Positions 26,491 through 35,147 of a stretch of DNA of 64,000 nt are shown here, one piece after another (position 1 is the stretch's first letter; each line of letters starts with the position of its first letter). A program made the translations under genes and the position numbers. Below the pieces are notes generated by a model. It ran no database searches. It was not told where the DNA came from and saw nothing but the letters and a program-made list of their open reading frames with translations. This DNA comes from Amphiplicatus metriothermophilus (GTDB lineage Bacteria > Pseudomonadota > Alphaproteobacteria > Caulobacterales > Parvularculaceae): the NCBI RefSeq assembly GCF_900199215.1, contig NZ_FZQA01000004.1:1-64000 (forward strand), read 5' to 3'.

Positions 26491-27519
26491 ATGACGCAGT
26501 CGACGCGACAGTCTGGGGCGACGCGACAGTCAGGAACGACGGCGCCGTTGCGGGTCATACTCGCCCAGCCGCGCGGCTTCTGCGCCGGCGTGGAGCGGGC
26601 CATCGACATCGTCGAGCGCGCCCTCGAGAAGTACGGCGCGCCGGTCTATGTCCGCCACGAGATCGTGCACAACAAGCGCGTCGTCGACACCCTGCGCGCG
26701 CGCGGCGCGATCTTCGTCGAGGAGGTCGACGAGATCCCCGAAGGCGCGGTGACCATCTTCTCCGCGCACGGCGTCTCCAAGAAGGTCGAGGACGGCGCCC
26801 AGCTGCGCACCCTCGACGTGATCGACGCCACCTGCCCGCTCGTCACCAAGGTCCACAAGGAAGGCCGCCGCTACGCCGAGAAGGGCTATGACGTGGTGCT
26901 GATCGGCCATCTCGGCCATCCCGAGGTCGAAGGCACGCTCGGCCAGATTCCGGGCAAGGTCCATGTCATCAGCGAGCCCCACGAGGTCGAAACCCTCGAA
27001 GTCGCCGATCCCGAGCGCGTCGCCTTCGTGACCCAGACGACGCTTTCGGTGAACGACACCAAGGACGTCATCGCCGCGCTCAGAAAGCGCTTTCCGAAAA
27101 TCATCGGGCCCGACACCCGCGACATCTGCTACGCCACCCAGAATCGCCAGACCGCCGTCATCGAGATGGCCAGGCAGGTGGACCTGCTGATCGTGGTCGG
27201 CGCCAACAACAGCTCCAATTCGAACCGGCTGCGCGAGATCGGGGAGAATTTCGGCGTGCCGAGCTATCTCATCGAAGACGCCACGATGCTCGACCCGGCC
27301 TGGTTCGAAGGGGTCTCGGTCGTCGGCGTCACCGCCGGCGCGTCCGCTCCCGAAACCCTCGTCCAGGAAGCGATCGCGCGCATGCGCGAATTCCGTGCGC
27401 TGACGGTCGAAACCCTTGAAGGGGTCGAGGAGAACGTCCACTTCAAGCTGCCGCGCGAGCTCGCCGACGTGCCGCGCCCCAAGGACGCGATGGACGCCTG
27501 GATCGTCGAGACCGCTTAA
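26491..27519 (+). CDS. ispH: 4-hydroxy-3-methylbut-2-enyl diphosphate reductase
   Basis: A 342-residue [4Fe-4S] enzyme for the last MEP-pathway step, making IPP and DMAPP. The three cluster cysteines are visible: Cys31 in [13 protein letters not shown], Cys115 in [13 protein letters not shown] and Cys213 in [38 protein letters not shown] and NNSSNSNRL complete the active-site set. The N-terminal 20 residues (two similar TRQSG-type repeats) are an extension. The gene is divergent from ispA and 46 bp upstream of hpnH, pointing to a joint unit that links IPP supply to hopanoid synthesis. Confidence 0.95.
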   Translation: MTQSTRQSGATRQSGTTAPLRVILAQPRGFCAGVERAIDIVERALEKYGAPVYVRHEIVHNKRVVDTLRARGAIFVEEVDEIPEGAVTIFSAHGVSKKVEDGAQLRTLDVIDATCPLVTKVHKEGRRYAEKGYDVVLIGHLGHPEVEGTLGQIPGKVHVISEPHEVETLEVADPERVAFVTQTTLSVNDTKDVIAALRKRFPKIIGPDTRDICYATQNRQTAVIEMARQVDLLIVVGANNSSNSNRLREIGENFGVPSYLIEDATMLDPAWFEGVSVVGVTAGASAPETLVQEAIARMREFRALTVETLEGVEENVHFKLPRELADVPRPKDAMDAWIVETA

Positions 27520-27565
27520 ACCGCCTGATCCCGAACAGGCCCGCAACATTCACACGGAGACAGGC

Positions 27566-28720
27566 ATGACGATTTCCCTTCACCAGCAGATCCGGGTCGG
27601 CGCCTATGTGCTGCGGCAGACCCTGATGGGCCGCAAGCGCTTTCCGCTGGTGCTGATGCTCGAGCCGCTGTTCCGCTGCAACCTCGCCTGTCCGGGCTGC
27701 GGCAAGATCGATTATCCCGCCCCGATCCTCAACAAGCGCCTGTCGGTGAAGGAATGCCTCGACGCGGTCGACGAGTGCGGCGCGCCGGTCGTGGCGATCC
27801 CCGGCGGCGAGCCGCTCATCCACAAGGAGATCGGCGAGATCGTCGAGGGCATCGTCAAGCGCAAGAAGTTCGTCTCGCTGTGCACCAACGCGCTGCTGCT
27901 CGAGAAGAAGCTGCACCTGTTCAAGCCGTCGCCCTTCCTGTTCTTCTCGGTCCATCTCGACGGCCTCGAAGAGGAGCACGATCGCGCGGTCGATCAGAAG
28001 GGAACCTTCAAGATCGCGATCAAGGCCATCAAGGCCGCGCAGGAGAAAGGCTTCCAGGTCAACGTCAACGCGACCGTCTTCGACAACATGACCGCCGAGC
28101 AGATCGCGGACTATCTCGACTATGCGACCGATCTCGGCGTCAACATCACCATCTCGCCCGGCTACGCCTATGAGCGCGCCGAAGACCAGGAGCACTTCCT
28201 GTCGCGCGAGCGCACCAAGAACCTGTTCCGCGACGTCTTCCGGATCGGCAAGACGCGCGGGCGCAAATGGCGGCTCAACCACTCGACGCTCTATCTCGAC
28301 TTCCTCGCGGGCAATCAGGAATATCTGTGCACCCCGTGGGGGATGCCCACGCGCAATGTCTTCGGCTGGCAGAAGCCGTGCTACCTGCTGGGCGAGGGCT
28401 ATGTTTCGTCCTTCAAGGAGCTGATGGAGACGACCGACTGGGATCAGTACGGCACCGGCAAATACGAGAAGTGCTCGAACTGCATGGCTCATTGCGGCTA
28501 TGAGCCGACGGCCGCGATCGACGCCATCCGCAATCCGCTGAAGCTTCTCAAGCTGAAGAACATCTTCTCGATCCGCACCGAGGGCCCGATGGCGCCGGAG
28601 ATCGACCTTTCGAAGGCGCGCAAGGCCGTCGACGTGCATGAAAAGCTCGTCGCCGAAGAGCTTTCAAAGATCGAGGCTGAGAAGAAGGCGGCCAAGGAGC
28701 CGGCCGAGGCCGCCGCGTAG
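27566..28720 (+). CDS. hpnH: Adenosyl-hopene transferase (radical SAM)
   Basis: A 384-residue radical SAM enzyme that attaches 5'-deoxyadenosine to diploptene, the first step of extended (C35) hopanoids. The cluster motif CxxxCxxC is in FRCNLACPGCGKIDY (Cys38, 42, 45). Other HpnH marks are AIPGGEPLIHKEIGEIV, SVHLDGLEEEHD, GVNITISPGYAYERAEDQEHF, the KPCYLLGEGY segment and the Cys-rich KCSNCMAHCGYEPTA. The ATG at 27566 gives the standard start MTISLHQQIRVGAYV. Its last 57 bp overlap the convergent hpnG 3' end. Confidence 0.95.
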   Translation: MTISLHQQIRVGAYVLRQTLMGRKRFPLVLMLEPLFRCNLACPGCGKIDYPAPILNKRLSVKECLDAVDECGAPVVAIPGGEPLIHKEIGEIVEGIVKRKKFVSLCTNALLLEKKLHLFKPSPFLFFSVHLDGLEEEHDRAVDQKGTFKIAIKAIKAAQEKGFQVNVNATVFDNMTAEQIADYLDYATDLGVNITISPGYAYERAEDQEHFLSRERTKNLFRDVFRIGKTRGRKWRLNHSTLYLDFLAGNQEYLCTPWGMPTRNVFGWQKPCYLLGEGYVSSFKELMETTDWDQYGTGKYEKCSNCMAHCGYEPTAAIDAIRNPLKLLKLKNIFSIRTEGPMAPEIDLSKARKAVDVHEKLVAEELSKIEAEKKAAKEPAEAAA

Positions 28721-29365
28721 CGCTTTCAGCGCCGCCTGCGAATCCGCCCCCAGACGCATCAGCGCCGGGAACTGCCCCGGCGCGAGCGCGCACGCCATCA
28801 GCACGCTGAGGGTCCGCGTTCCCCCGTCCGGCGTCACGGCGTTCAGGGCGGCGGCGGGAAGCGCGCGGTCGGCGGGATCGGCGATCGCGCGAATCGCAAG
28901 GAACGGCGCCCCGGCCGCGCGCGCCGCGCGCGCCGCGCCGTGGCTTTCCATATCGACCGCCGCCGCGCCGAAGCGGTCGAACAGCCGGCGCTTCTCGCTG
29001 ACGCTGGCGACGATTTCATCCGCGCCGAACACGGTCGCGCGCTGCATCGCCACGGCGGGCGATTCCAGCTCGACGGCGGCGAGCAGATTGCGGCTCGCGC
29101 CGAACTCCTCCCCGGCGCGCGTGCGCACGCATTCGCCCAGCAGCAGATCGCCCGGCCGGAGCGCAGGCGACAGTCCGCCGGAGATTCCAACGGAGAGGAT
29201 CGCCGCCGCGCCTTCGCGGCACAGCCGCGTCGCCTGCGATTCGGCGCGCGCCGCGCTCGCTCCCGATACGGCGATGCGCACGGCCTGCCGCGGCGCCGCC
29301 GCGCGGACGACGGCCGCCTCGGATTTAAGGCCGCATATGATGCCGATGAAGCGACTCGCCGTCAT
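28664..29365 (-). CDS. hpnG: Hopanoid-associated nucleoside phosphorylase HpnG
   Basis: A 233-residue protein of the nucleoside phosphorylase/MTAN superfamily. HpnG removes adenine from adenosylhopane to give (phospho)ribosylhopane. Visible are the N-terminal GIICGLKSEAAVVR, the phosphate/base region ILSVGISGGLSPALRPGDLLLGE and AAVDMESHGAARAARAAGAPFLAIRAIADPADR, which carries the conserved ME and D residues. The C-terminal ~19 codons lie antisense to the end of hpnH, an unusually long convergent overlap. Cotranscription with hpnE upstream is likely (50-bp gap). Confidence 0.85.
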   Translation of the reverse strand: MTASRFIGIICGLKSEAAVVRAAAPRQAVRIAVSGASAARAESQATRLCREGAAAILSVGISGGLSPALRPGDLLLGECVRTRAGEEFGASRNLLAAVELESPAVAMQRATVFGADEIVASVSEKRRLFDRFGAAAVDMESHGAARAARAAGAPFLAIRAIADPADRALPAAALNAVTPDGGTRTLSVLMACALAPGQFPALMRLGADSQAALKALRGGLGRLLGRLLLSLDL

Positions 29366-29415
29366 CCGGCCAATCTACAGCATCGGGAGCATTTTGCACG
29401 TCCGGCCGGCGGCCT

Positions 29416-30702
29416 TCATTCCCGCCAGCGCCGCAGCGCGATCATCGCCGCCCGGTCGCCGGAGCGGATCGACCCTTCGATGGTCGCGGGCACGCCGGTG
29501 TCCGTGTGATCGCCTGCGAGCGTGACGTTGGCGATCCGCGTTTCCGGCTTGAGGCGTTTTGCGACGCCCGCCGGCGACTGGTCGGGCGTGGCGCGCCGTT
29601 CGCGGATCACGCGCACCGCCTCGTAGCGCATGTCGCCGAGCCGCAGCGCGGCCTGCGTCTCGCGCCAGAGATCGTCGACCACCTGCGCGTTGGGCGCTTC
29701 ATCCATGCCGATGGCGTGCGAGGCCGAAACGGTGAGGCTTATGACGTCGCCGCGCACGAAGGCCCACTGCGCGTCCGACGAGATCATCCCGAGAAAAGCG
29801 CACGCGCCGAGCGCGTCGGTCGGGACCGGGCCCGGCGCGCGGTAATGCACGTTGAGTATGGAGGCCTCGTCCGCAGGCGGATCGAGCTCCGGCATGAGCT
29901 GCTTCAGCCGAGACGGCGGCAGCGCCAGAATCACTTCGTCGCCTTCCTTCAGGGAAATCGTCTCATCCGGAAAGTTCAGGCTGATCGCCCGCCCATCCTC
30001 AACCCACAACGCGCGCAGACGCGCGTTGAAGCGGACCTGCGCGCCCTTCGCCTTCAGATAGCGCAGCGCCGGCTCGACGAAAGCCGGGCCCAGCCCGTCG
30101 CGCGCGACGAGCGGCCGGCACATCTGGCCGCCCAGCGCGAAGGTTTCCCGAATGACGGACCACAAAAGCCGGGCCGAGCCGATCTCGGGCGTCGTATTGA
30201 GCGCGGCGAGGGTCAGCGGCTCCCAGAAGCGCCTGTAGAGAAGGCTTTCGCGGTCGACGACATCGGCCACGGTCTGGTCCGGCCGGGCGAAAGCGATTTT
30301 CGCCGCGTTCAGATAATCGAAAACCTTCGTGCCCGGAACGCGCCATTTCCGGTCGAAGATCCAGAACGGGATGAATCCTTCGTTGATCCGCACCGTCCAG
30401 CGCTCGCCGGTCGCCAGATCGAAGAACGGATATTGCGCGAATTGCGGGCCGATGAGCGCGTTTTCCGCGCCGATGCGCTTCAAATAATCGAGCGCATGGC
30501 GATTGCCCGACATGACGAGATGATTGCCGTTGTCGATGACACGGTCGAGGGTCCTGTCGTAGAACGACCGGCAGCGCCCGCCGGCATGGCCGGCGGAATC
30601 GAACAACAACGTCTTGACGCCCGCTTCCGCCAGGCGGACCGCGGCGGCGAGGCCGGAAAGCCCGGCGCCGATGATGAAAGCGCGGCGTGCGGATGAAGTC
30701 AT
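29416..30702 (-). CDS. hpnE: Squalene-forming FAD-dependent oxidoreductase HpnE
   Basis: A 428-residue amine-oxidase-fold flavoprotein. The N-terminal dinucleotide motif is AFIIGAGLSGLAAAVRLAEAG with GGRCRSFYD following. HpnE reduces hydroxysqualene to squalene in the HpnC/D/E route. The C-terminal FAD segment is LAGDHTDTGVPATIEGSIRSGDRAA. It ends the hpnC-hpnD-hpnE unit (11 bp after hpnD's stop) and is directly followed by hpnG, with no room for the cyclase gene hpnF that often sits between them. Confidence 0.92.
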   Translation of the reverse strand: MTSSARRAFIIGAGLSGLAAAVRLAEAGVKTLLFDSAGHAGGRCRSFYDRTLDRVIDNGNHLVMSGNRHALDYLKRIGAENALIGPQFAQYPFFDLATGERWTVRINEGFIPFWIFDRKWRVPGTKVFDYLNAAKIAFARPDQTVADVVDRESLLYRRFWEPLTLAALNTTPEIGSARLLWSVIRETFALGGQMCRPLVARDGLGPAFVEPALRYLKAKGAQVRFNARLRALWVEDGRAISLNFPDETISLKEGDEVILALPPSRLKQLMPELDPPADEASILNVHYRAPGPVPTDALGACAFLGMISSDAQWAFVRGDVISLTVSASHAIGMDEAPNAQVVDDLWRETQAALRLGDMRYEAVRVIRERRATPDQSPAGVAKRLKPETRIANVTLAGDHTDTGVPATIEGSIRSGDRAAMIALRRWRE

Positions 30703-30713
30703 CGAACGGTCTT

Positions 30714-31598
30714 TCAGGAACGCGCGCTGATCGGCGGCGCGAAAAACCAGCGCGCCGAGACGAGGATTTTTTCCGCTTTCGACAGCGTCACGGGCTCGCC
30801 GACGCGATCCCAGCCGCGGGCCTCCATGCGTTTGAGATACGCCTCATAGACGCCCATCATCAAAAGCGCGGGCCGCACGATGCGCCAGTCGAGCGCGGCG
30901 AGCGCGGCGCGCGCCTCGGCGAATTTGGCTTTCGCCATCCCGGCGAGATCGCGCGCCACGGCGGGCAGCCCCCTTGCGCCGACGATCTCGCCGGGGGTCG
31001 CCGGGACGCCGTGTTTCTCCAGAAGCTCGCGCGGCAGGTAAAGCCGGCCTATGTTCGCATCCTCGCCGATGTCGCGCAGGATGTTGGTCAGTTGCAGCGC
31101 GTCGGCAAGGGCGAGCGCGAAGCGGTCGGACGCCGCGCCTTTCGGCGCGCCGAACACCGGCATGGACAGCATCCCCGCCGCGCCGGCGACGCGCCGGGTA
31201 TAGGCGAAAAGCCGCTCAAGGCTCGGCGCGACGATGGGCCCTTCGGCGTCCATCTCCATGCCTTCGATCATCAGGAGAAATTCCTCCCTGGGCAGATCGA
31301 AGGCGCGCACGGGCTCGACGAGCGCGACGCCCGTCGGCGTCTGCGGCGCGCCCGCGTAAAGCCGGTCGATCTCCGCCCGCCAGGCGGCGAGCGCAAGCCG
31401 CTTCTCCACGACCGGCTGATCGCCGTCGGCGATATCGTCGACCTCGCGGCAGAAGGCGTAGATGGCGTGCATCGCCGCGCGGCGGGGCTTTGAGAGAATG
31501 CGCATTCCCGCCGCGAAGGACGTGCCGGAGCGGCGCACCGTCGCCTCGGCGTGGGCGCGCGCCTCCTCCGGCGACACTACTAGGGCCGTGGCGGTCAT
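30714..31598 (-). CDS. hpnD: Presqualene diphosphate synthase HpnD
   Basis: A 294-residue squalene/phytoene-synthase-fold enzyme that joins two farnesyl diphosphates to presqualene diphosphate. The Asp-rich motifs are FCREVDDIADG and LQLTNILRDIGEDANIGRLYLP. RRAAMHAIYAF and the YCxxxAG-like RRVAGAAGMLSMPVFG segment are present. The ATG at 31598 overlaps the hpnC stop (ATGA), which fixes the start and indicates coupling. It precedes hpnE by 11 bp. Confidence 0.92.
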   Translation of the reverse strand: MTATALVVSPEEARAHAEATVRRSGTSFAAGMRILSKPRRAAMHAIYAFCREVDDIADGDQPVVEKRLALAAWRAEIDRLYAGAPQTPTGVALVEPVRAFDLPREEFLLMIEGMEMDAEGPIVAPSLERLFAYTRRVAGAAGMLSMPVFGAPKGAASDRFALALADALQLTNILRDIGEDANIGRLYLPRELLEKHGVPATPGEIVGARGLPAVARDLAGMAKAKFAEARAALAALDWRIVRPALLMMGVYEAYLKRMEARGWDRVGEPVTLSKAEKILVSARWFFAPPISARS

Positions 31599-32494
31599 GA
31601 CGCGCCCTTCCCCGCTGCGAAAAAGCCCCAGACGGCGCCGGCGAGCCCCGCCGCGACGAAATCGAGCTTCGTCAGCGCCACGCGCCGCGCCAGCGGATCG
31701 CCGCTCCGCAAAAGCGCGATCAGGCGCGCGGCGAGCTTCACGATCACCGCCGACTCCATGGCGAGCCGCCGGCTCTTGAGCGCGGAAGGCAGACGGCGCG
31801 CATCCGTCATCAGCGCCTCGCATCCCGCCAGCATGCGGTCCATCGTCCGGCGCAGCGCGGGGGAGGTCTTGTCGGCGTCCAGGTCCTCCGCCGCGCCGCC
31901 CTCTTCGGCGAGCCAGTCGCCGATGATGTAGACCCGGTCGAGATTGCGTCTGTCGTCCCCGCAGTCCTGAAGATGGTTGACGATCTGGAGCACCGTGCAC
32001 AGCGCATCGGAATATTTGTAGGCGGACGGATTTTCCCCATGGAGGTCGAGCAGATAGCGTCCCACGGGGTTGGCCGACAGGGCGCAATAGCCCAGAAGCT
32101 CGTCCCAGGTGGCGTAGCGCAGCTTGACCGCATCCTGCACGAAGGCCGCCACGAGGTCGGAGCCGCGCGCGACCGTCACGCCGGTCTCAAGAAGGCTGCG
32201 GCGCAAAGAGTGCGCTTTTTCATACTCCGGCCCGTAGCCCGGCTCCCCCTTCAGCGCCGCGTCGAAAGCCTTGAGCCGGCGGATTTTCTCCGCCGCCTCC
32301 AGCGCCGGATTGTCGGCGATGTCGTCGATGGCGCGGGCGAAAGCGTAATAGGCCGCCACATGCGGGCGCAGCCGGGCCGGCAGGAGGAACGAGCCGACCG
32401 GAAAATTTTCGTCGCGCGCGCCTTTGCCCGAAGGCGTTTCGGGGTTTTCGGCGCGCGCCCGCGCCTCCTCGCGCCTTTCTGTTAGAGCGGTCAT
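31595..32494 (-). CDS. hpnC: Hydroxysqualene synthase HpnC
   Basis: A 299-residue prenyltransferase-fold enzyme that converts presqualene diphosphate to hydroxysqualene. Key parts are ENFPVGSFLLPARLRPHVAAYY, the first Asp-rich motif ARAIDDIADNP, and VLQIVNHLQDCGDDRRNLDRVYI. The start at 32494 gives MTALTERREEARAR; the frame upstream is not conserved-looking. It opens the overlapping hpnC-hpnD-hpnE unit and is divergent from hpnB (95-bp gap that must contain both promoters). Confidence 0.92.
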   Translation of the reverse strand: MTALTERREEARARAENPETPSGKGARDENFPVGSFLLPARLRPHVAAYYAFARAIDDIADNPALEAAEKIRRLKAFDAALKGEPGYGPEYEKAHSLRRSLLETGVTVARGSDLVAAFVQDAVKLRYATWDELLGYCALSANPVGRYLLDLHGENPSAYKYSDALCTVLQIVNHLQDCGDDRRNLDRVYIIGDWLAEEGGAAEDLDADKTSPALRRTMDRMLAGCEALMTDARRLPSALKSRRLAMESAVIVKLAARLIALLRSGDPLARRVALTKLDFVAAGLAGAVWGFFAAGKGAS

Positions 32495-32589
32495 GGCGCG
32501 AAGGATTAAGGCTTTTCCGCCGCGCTGCAAACCGCCCGCCGCAAAAGCCCTTGGCGGGCGGCGAGTCGCGCCGTAAGCAGACGGCCCAA

Positions 32590-33756
32590 ATGCTCACTTT
32601 CCTCGCTTTTCTTGCGCTCGGCGCCTGGCTTTACCTCGCCTTCGGACATGGCGATTTCTGGCGCGCCGAGGCCCGTCTCGACGCGCCGCCGCCGAGAGAG
32701 CCGGAGACCTGGCCGGAAGCGGTCGCGGTGATCCCGGCCCGCGACGAGGCCGCCGTCATCGCCCGCACCCTCGCGTCCCATCAGGCGAGCGACTATCCGG
32801 GCCGTTTTTCGCTTGTCGTGGTCGACGACGAGTCGGCGGACGAGACCGGCGCGCTCGCCCGCGCCGCTGCCGCGGAGGGCCCGCGCGCCGTCGACGTCAT
32901 CGATGCGCCGCCGCTGGCGCCAGGCTGGACCGGCAAGCTTTCCGCGCTCGCCGCCGGCGTCGCGCGCGCGAAAGAGCTTGCGCCGGATGCGCGCTACTTT
33001 CTGTTCACAGACGCCGACATCGAGCACGCCCCCGCGACCCTGCGCCGCCTCGTCGCCAAGGCGGAGACTGAGAACCTCGCCCTCGTCTCGCTCATGGCCC
33101 GACTCGACGCGCGCGGGGCTTGGGGCCCGCTTTTGATCCCGGCCTTCGTCTATTTCTTCCAGAAGCTCTATCCGTTCGCGCGCGTCAACAATCCGGAAAG
33201 CACGGTCGCGGCGGCGGCGGGCGGATGCATGCTCGTGCGGCGCGAGGCCTATGACGCCGCCGGCGGGGCGGAGGCGATCCGCGACCAGCTCATCGACGAC
33301 TGCGCGCTTGCGCGCCGGATCAAGCGCGAAGGCGCCGGCGCGCCGCGCCGAATCTGGCTCGGGCTCGCCAGCGACGAGGTCGTGAGCCTGCGCGACAACC
33401 GAGCGCTTTCATCCGTCTGGAGAATGGTCGCCCGCACCGCCTTCGCCCAGCTCGATCATTCCTGGCTTCTGCTAGCCGGAACCGTCGCAGGCATGGCGAT
33501 CGTCTATCTCGTCCCGCCGCTCGCCGCGCTTTCGGCGTTATGGGCCGGCGCGACGCCCGCCGTCGGATACGGGCTCGCCGCCTGGGCGGTCATGGCGGCG
33601 ACCTATCGCCCGACCGCGACGCTTTACGGCCTTTCCTTCTGGAAAACGCTGCTTCTGCCGCTGGCGGCGTTTTTCTACATGCTGATGACCATTTCCTCCG
33701 CCGAACGCTATGCGCGCGGCGAAGGGGGAAGCTGGAAAGGCCGCAGCTATTCCTGA
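32590..33756 (+). CDS. hpnB: Hopene-associated glycosyltransferase HpnB
   Basis: A 388-residue membrane GT2 enzyme. An N-terminal TM (LTFLAFLALGAWLYLAFG), then the GT-A core: VAVIPARDEAAVIARTL, SLVVVDDESADETGALA, the metal-binding FLFTDADIEH and AAGGCMLVRREAYDAAGG with QLIDDCALARRIK, and three to four C-terminal TMs. The hopanoid-linked family HpnB is named from its cluster position; the acceptor is not shown by sequence. Divergent from hpnC. Confidence 0.88.
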   Translation: MLTFLAFLALGAWLYLAFGHGDFWRAEARLDAPPPREPETWPEAVAVIPARDEAAVIARTLASHQASDYPGRFSLVVVDDESADETGALARAAAAEGPRAVDVIDAPPLAPGWTGKLSALAAGVARAKELAPDARYFLFTDADIEHAPATLRRLVAKAETENLALVSLMARLDARGAWGPLLIPAFVYFFQKLYPFARVNNPESTVAAAAGGCMLVRREAYDAAGGAEAIRDQLIDDCALARRIKREGAGAPRRIWLGLASDEVVSLRDNRALSSVWRMVARTAFAQLDHSWLLLAGTVAGMAIVYLVPPLAALSALWAGATPAVGYGLAAWAVMAATYRPTATLYGLSFWKTLLLPLAAFFYMLMTISSAERYARGEGGSWKGRSYS

Positions 33757-33897
33757 CTGTCAAGCGGCGTTCCTTTCTCCTGAAAGGAGAATCTCCGTCC
33801 GCATCTCTCGTCTGGGGGCGCGCCTGTTGCGCATTTTTCATAGAATGATAGCGTCCGCGCCGGGGGGGGCAAGGCGGCACAAAGGGAGGGGGCGATC

Positions 33898-34173
33898 ATG
33901 TTCTTGCTGGGATTCAAGCGGTTCATCGCGCCAAGCGTCATTAAATTCTTCTACTATCTTGCGCTGTTCGTGGCGGTCCTGTCGGCGCTTGGCGTCGTTC
34001 TCTACGCGCTTGTCGAGATGCGCACGCTCGGCGCGCCGCAGGCCGGCGCGATGATCGCCGGCGCGGCGATCGGCGCGCCGATCTTCATCTTGCTGATGCG
34101 ATTTTCGACTGAGATGTGGCTCGTTCTGTTCGAGATCAACAGCCGTCTCGGCCAGATCCGCGATAAGCTTTAA
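33898..34173 (+). CDS. DUF4282-like small membrane protein
   Basis: A 91-residue protein with two TMs (FFYYLALFVAVLSALGVVLYAL and AMIAGAAIGAPIFILLMRF) and the DUF4282-type start FKRFIAPSVIKFFYYL with a C-terminal RFSTEMWLVLFEINSRLGQI. A good ribosome site (ggaggggg) precedes the ATG. The stop overlaps the convergent hpnA stop by 4 bp. Function unknown. Confidence 0.75.
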   Translation: MFLLGFKRFIAPSVIKFFYYLALFVAVLSALGVVLYALVEMRTLGAPQAGAMIAGAAIGAPIFILLMRFSTEMWLVLFEINSRLGQIRDKL

Positions 34174-35147
34174 CCGAGCAGTCCTTCAGCCTTCATCCAT
34201 CCGTAGGCTTCCTCGAGCGCAGGCTCGAAGCCGCCGGCGCGCCAACCGAGTTCGCGCGCGGCCTTTTCGCTGGAGAAGGAAACCGGGCGACCCGCCAGAC
34301 GCACGCCCGTCAGCGGCGCCTTAGGCGACCGGCCTGTCGCATAGGAGAATGCCGTATCGACGAAGCCCGCCGCAAGCGCGACCTGATAAGGCAGCTTCGT
34401 CTTCGGCGTCGGCTTGCCGGAGACGCGCTCCAACGCATCGAGCAAGGTCTGCATGGAAACGTTTTCGCCGCCGAGGATGTAGCGCTCTCCTCTGCGGCCG
34501 CGCTCGCGCGCGGCGATCAGCCCCTCTGCGAGATCGCCGACCGGAACGAAGTTCAGCGTGCAGTCGATATAGGCAGGCGTCGCCCCGCGCAGAAAGTCGA
34601 GGATCATGCGCGTCGGGGGGGTGAGGCTTTTGTCTCCTGCGCCGAGGGGCTCCGTCGGAATAACGATCACCGCGTCGAGGCCGTCGATCACCGCCTGCTC
34701 AACCGCACGCTCGGCGCGCAGCTTGGAGCGCGGATAGGGGCCGAGCATGTCGGCGGGCTCAAGCCGCGTCGTCTCATCGACCGTCGACGGCGCGCGCGGC
34801 GCCCGGCGGCCCACCAATGTCGTCAGACTGGAGCAATGGACGAACCGCTTGACCCCAGCGCGTTTCGCCGCCGCCAGCATGGTTTCCGTTCCAGCGCGAT
34901 TCGCCTTGTCGAACAGGCCGGGGTCGCGGCTCCAGAGCTGGGCATGACCCGCGAGATGAAAGACGACATCGACGCCTTCCACGGCGCGGGCCGCCGCGTC
35001 CGGATCGGCCACCGACCCCTGCACGCCGTCTTCGCCTTCGAGGGGCGCAAGATCGAGCGCGCGCACGCGCTCGCCGCGATCTTTCAGCGTGCGAACGAGC
35101 CGCCGGCCCACGAAGCCGGCGCCGCCGGTAACGAGAGAAAACGTCAA
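34170..35147 (-). CDS. hpnA: Hopanoid-associated NAD-dependent sugar epimerase/reductase HpnA
   Basis: A 325-residue extended-SDR protein. The Rossmann motif is VTGGAGFVGRRLVRTLKDRG, the active-site pair is the YPRSKLRAE Tyr/Lys, and VHCSSLTTL supplies the Ser. HpnA is the hopanoid-cluster SDR. The start is a TTG at 35147 whose last two bases overlap the preceding lipoprotein gene's TGA (TTGA), so it is translationally coupled. It is the last gene of a sulfotransferase-lipoprotein-hpnA unit. Its substrate is not deducible here. Confidence 0.85.
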   Translation of the reverse strand: MTFSLVTGGAGFVGRRLVRTLKDRGERVRALDLAPLEGEDGVQGSVADPDAAARAVEGVDVVFHLAGHAQLWSRDPGLFDKANRAGTETMLAAAKRAGVKRFVHCSSLTTLVGRRAPRAPSTVDETTRLEPADMLGPYPRSKLRAERAVEQAVIDGLDAVIVIPTEPLGAGDKSLTPPTRMILDFLRGATPAYIDCTLNFVPVGDLAEGLIAARERGRRGERYILGGENVSMQTLLDALERVSGKPTPKTKLPYQVALAAGFVDTAFSYATGRSPKAPLTGVRLAGRPVSFSSEKAARELGWRAGGFEPALEEAYGWMKAEGLLG

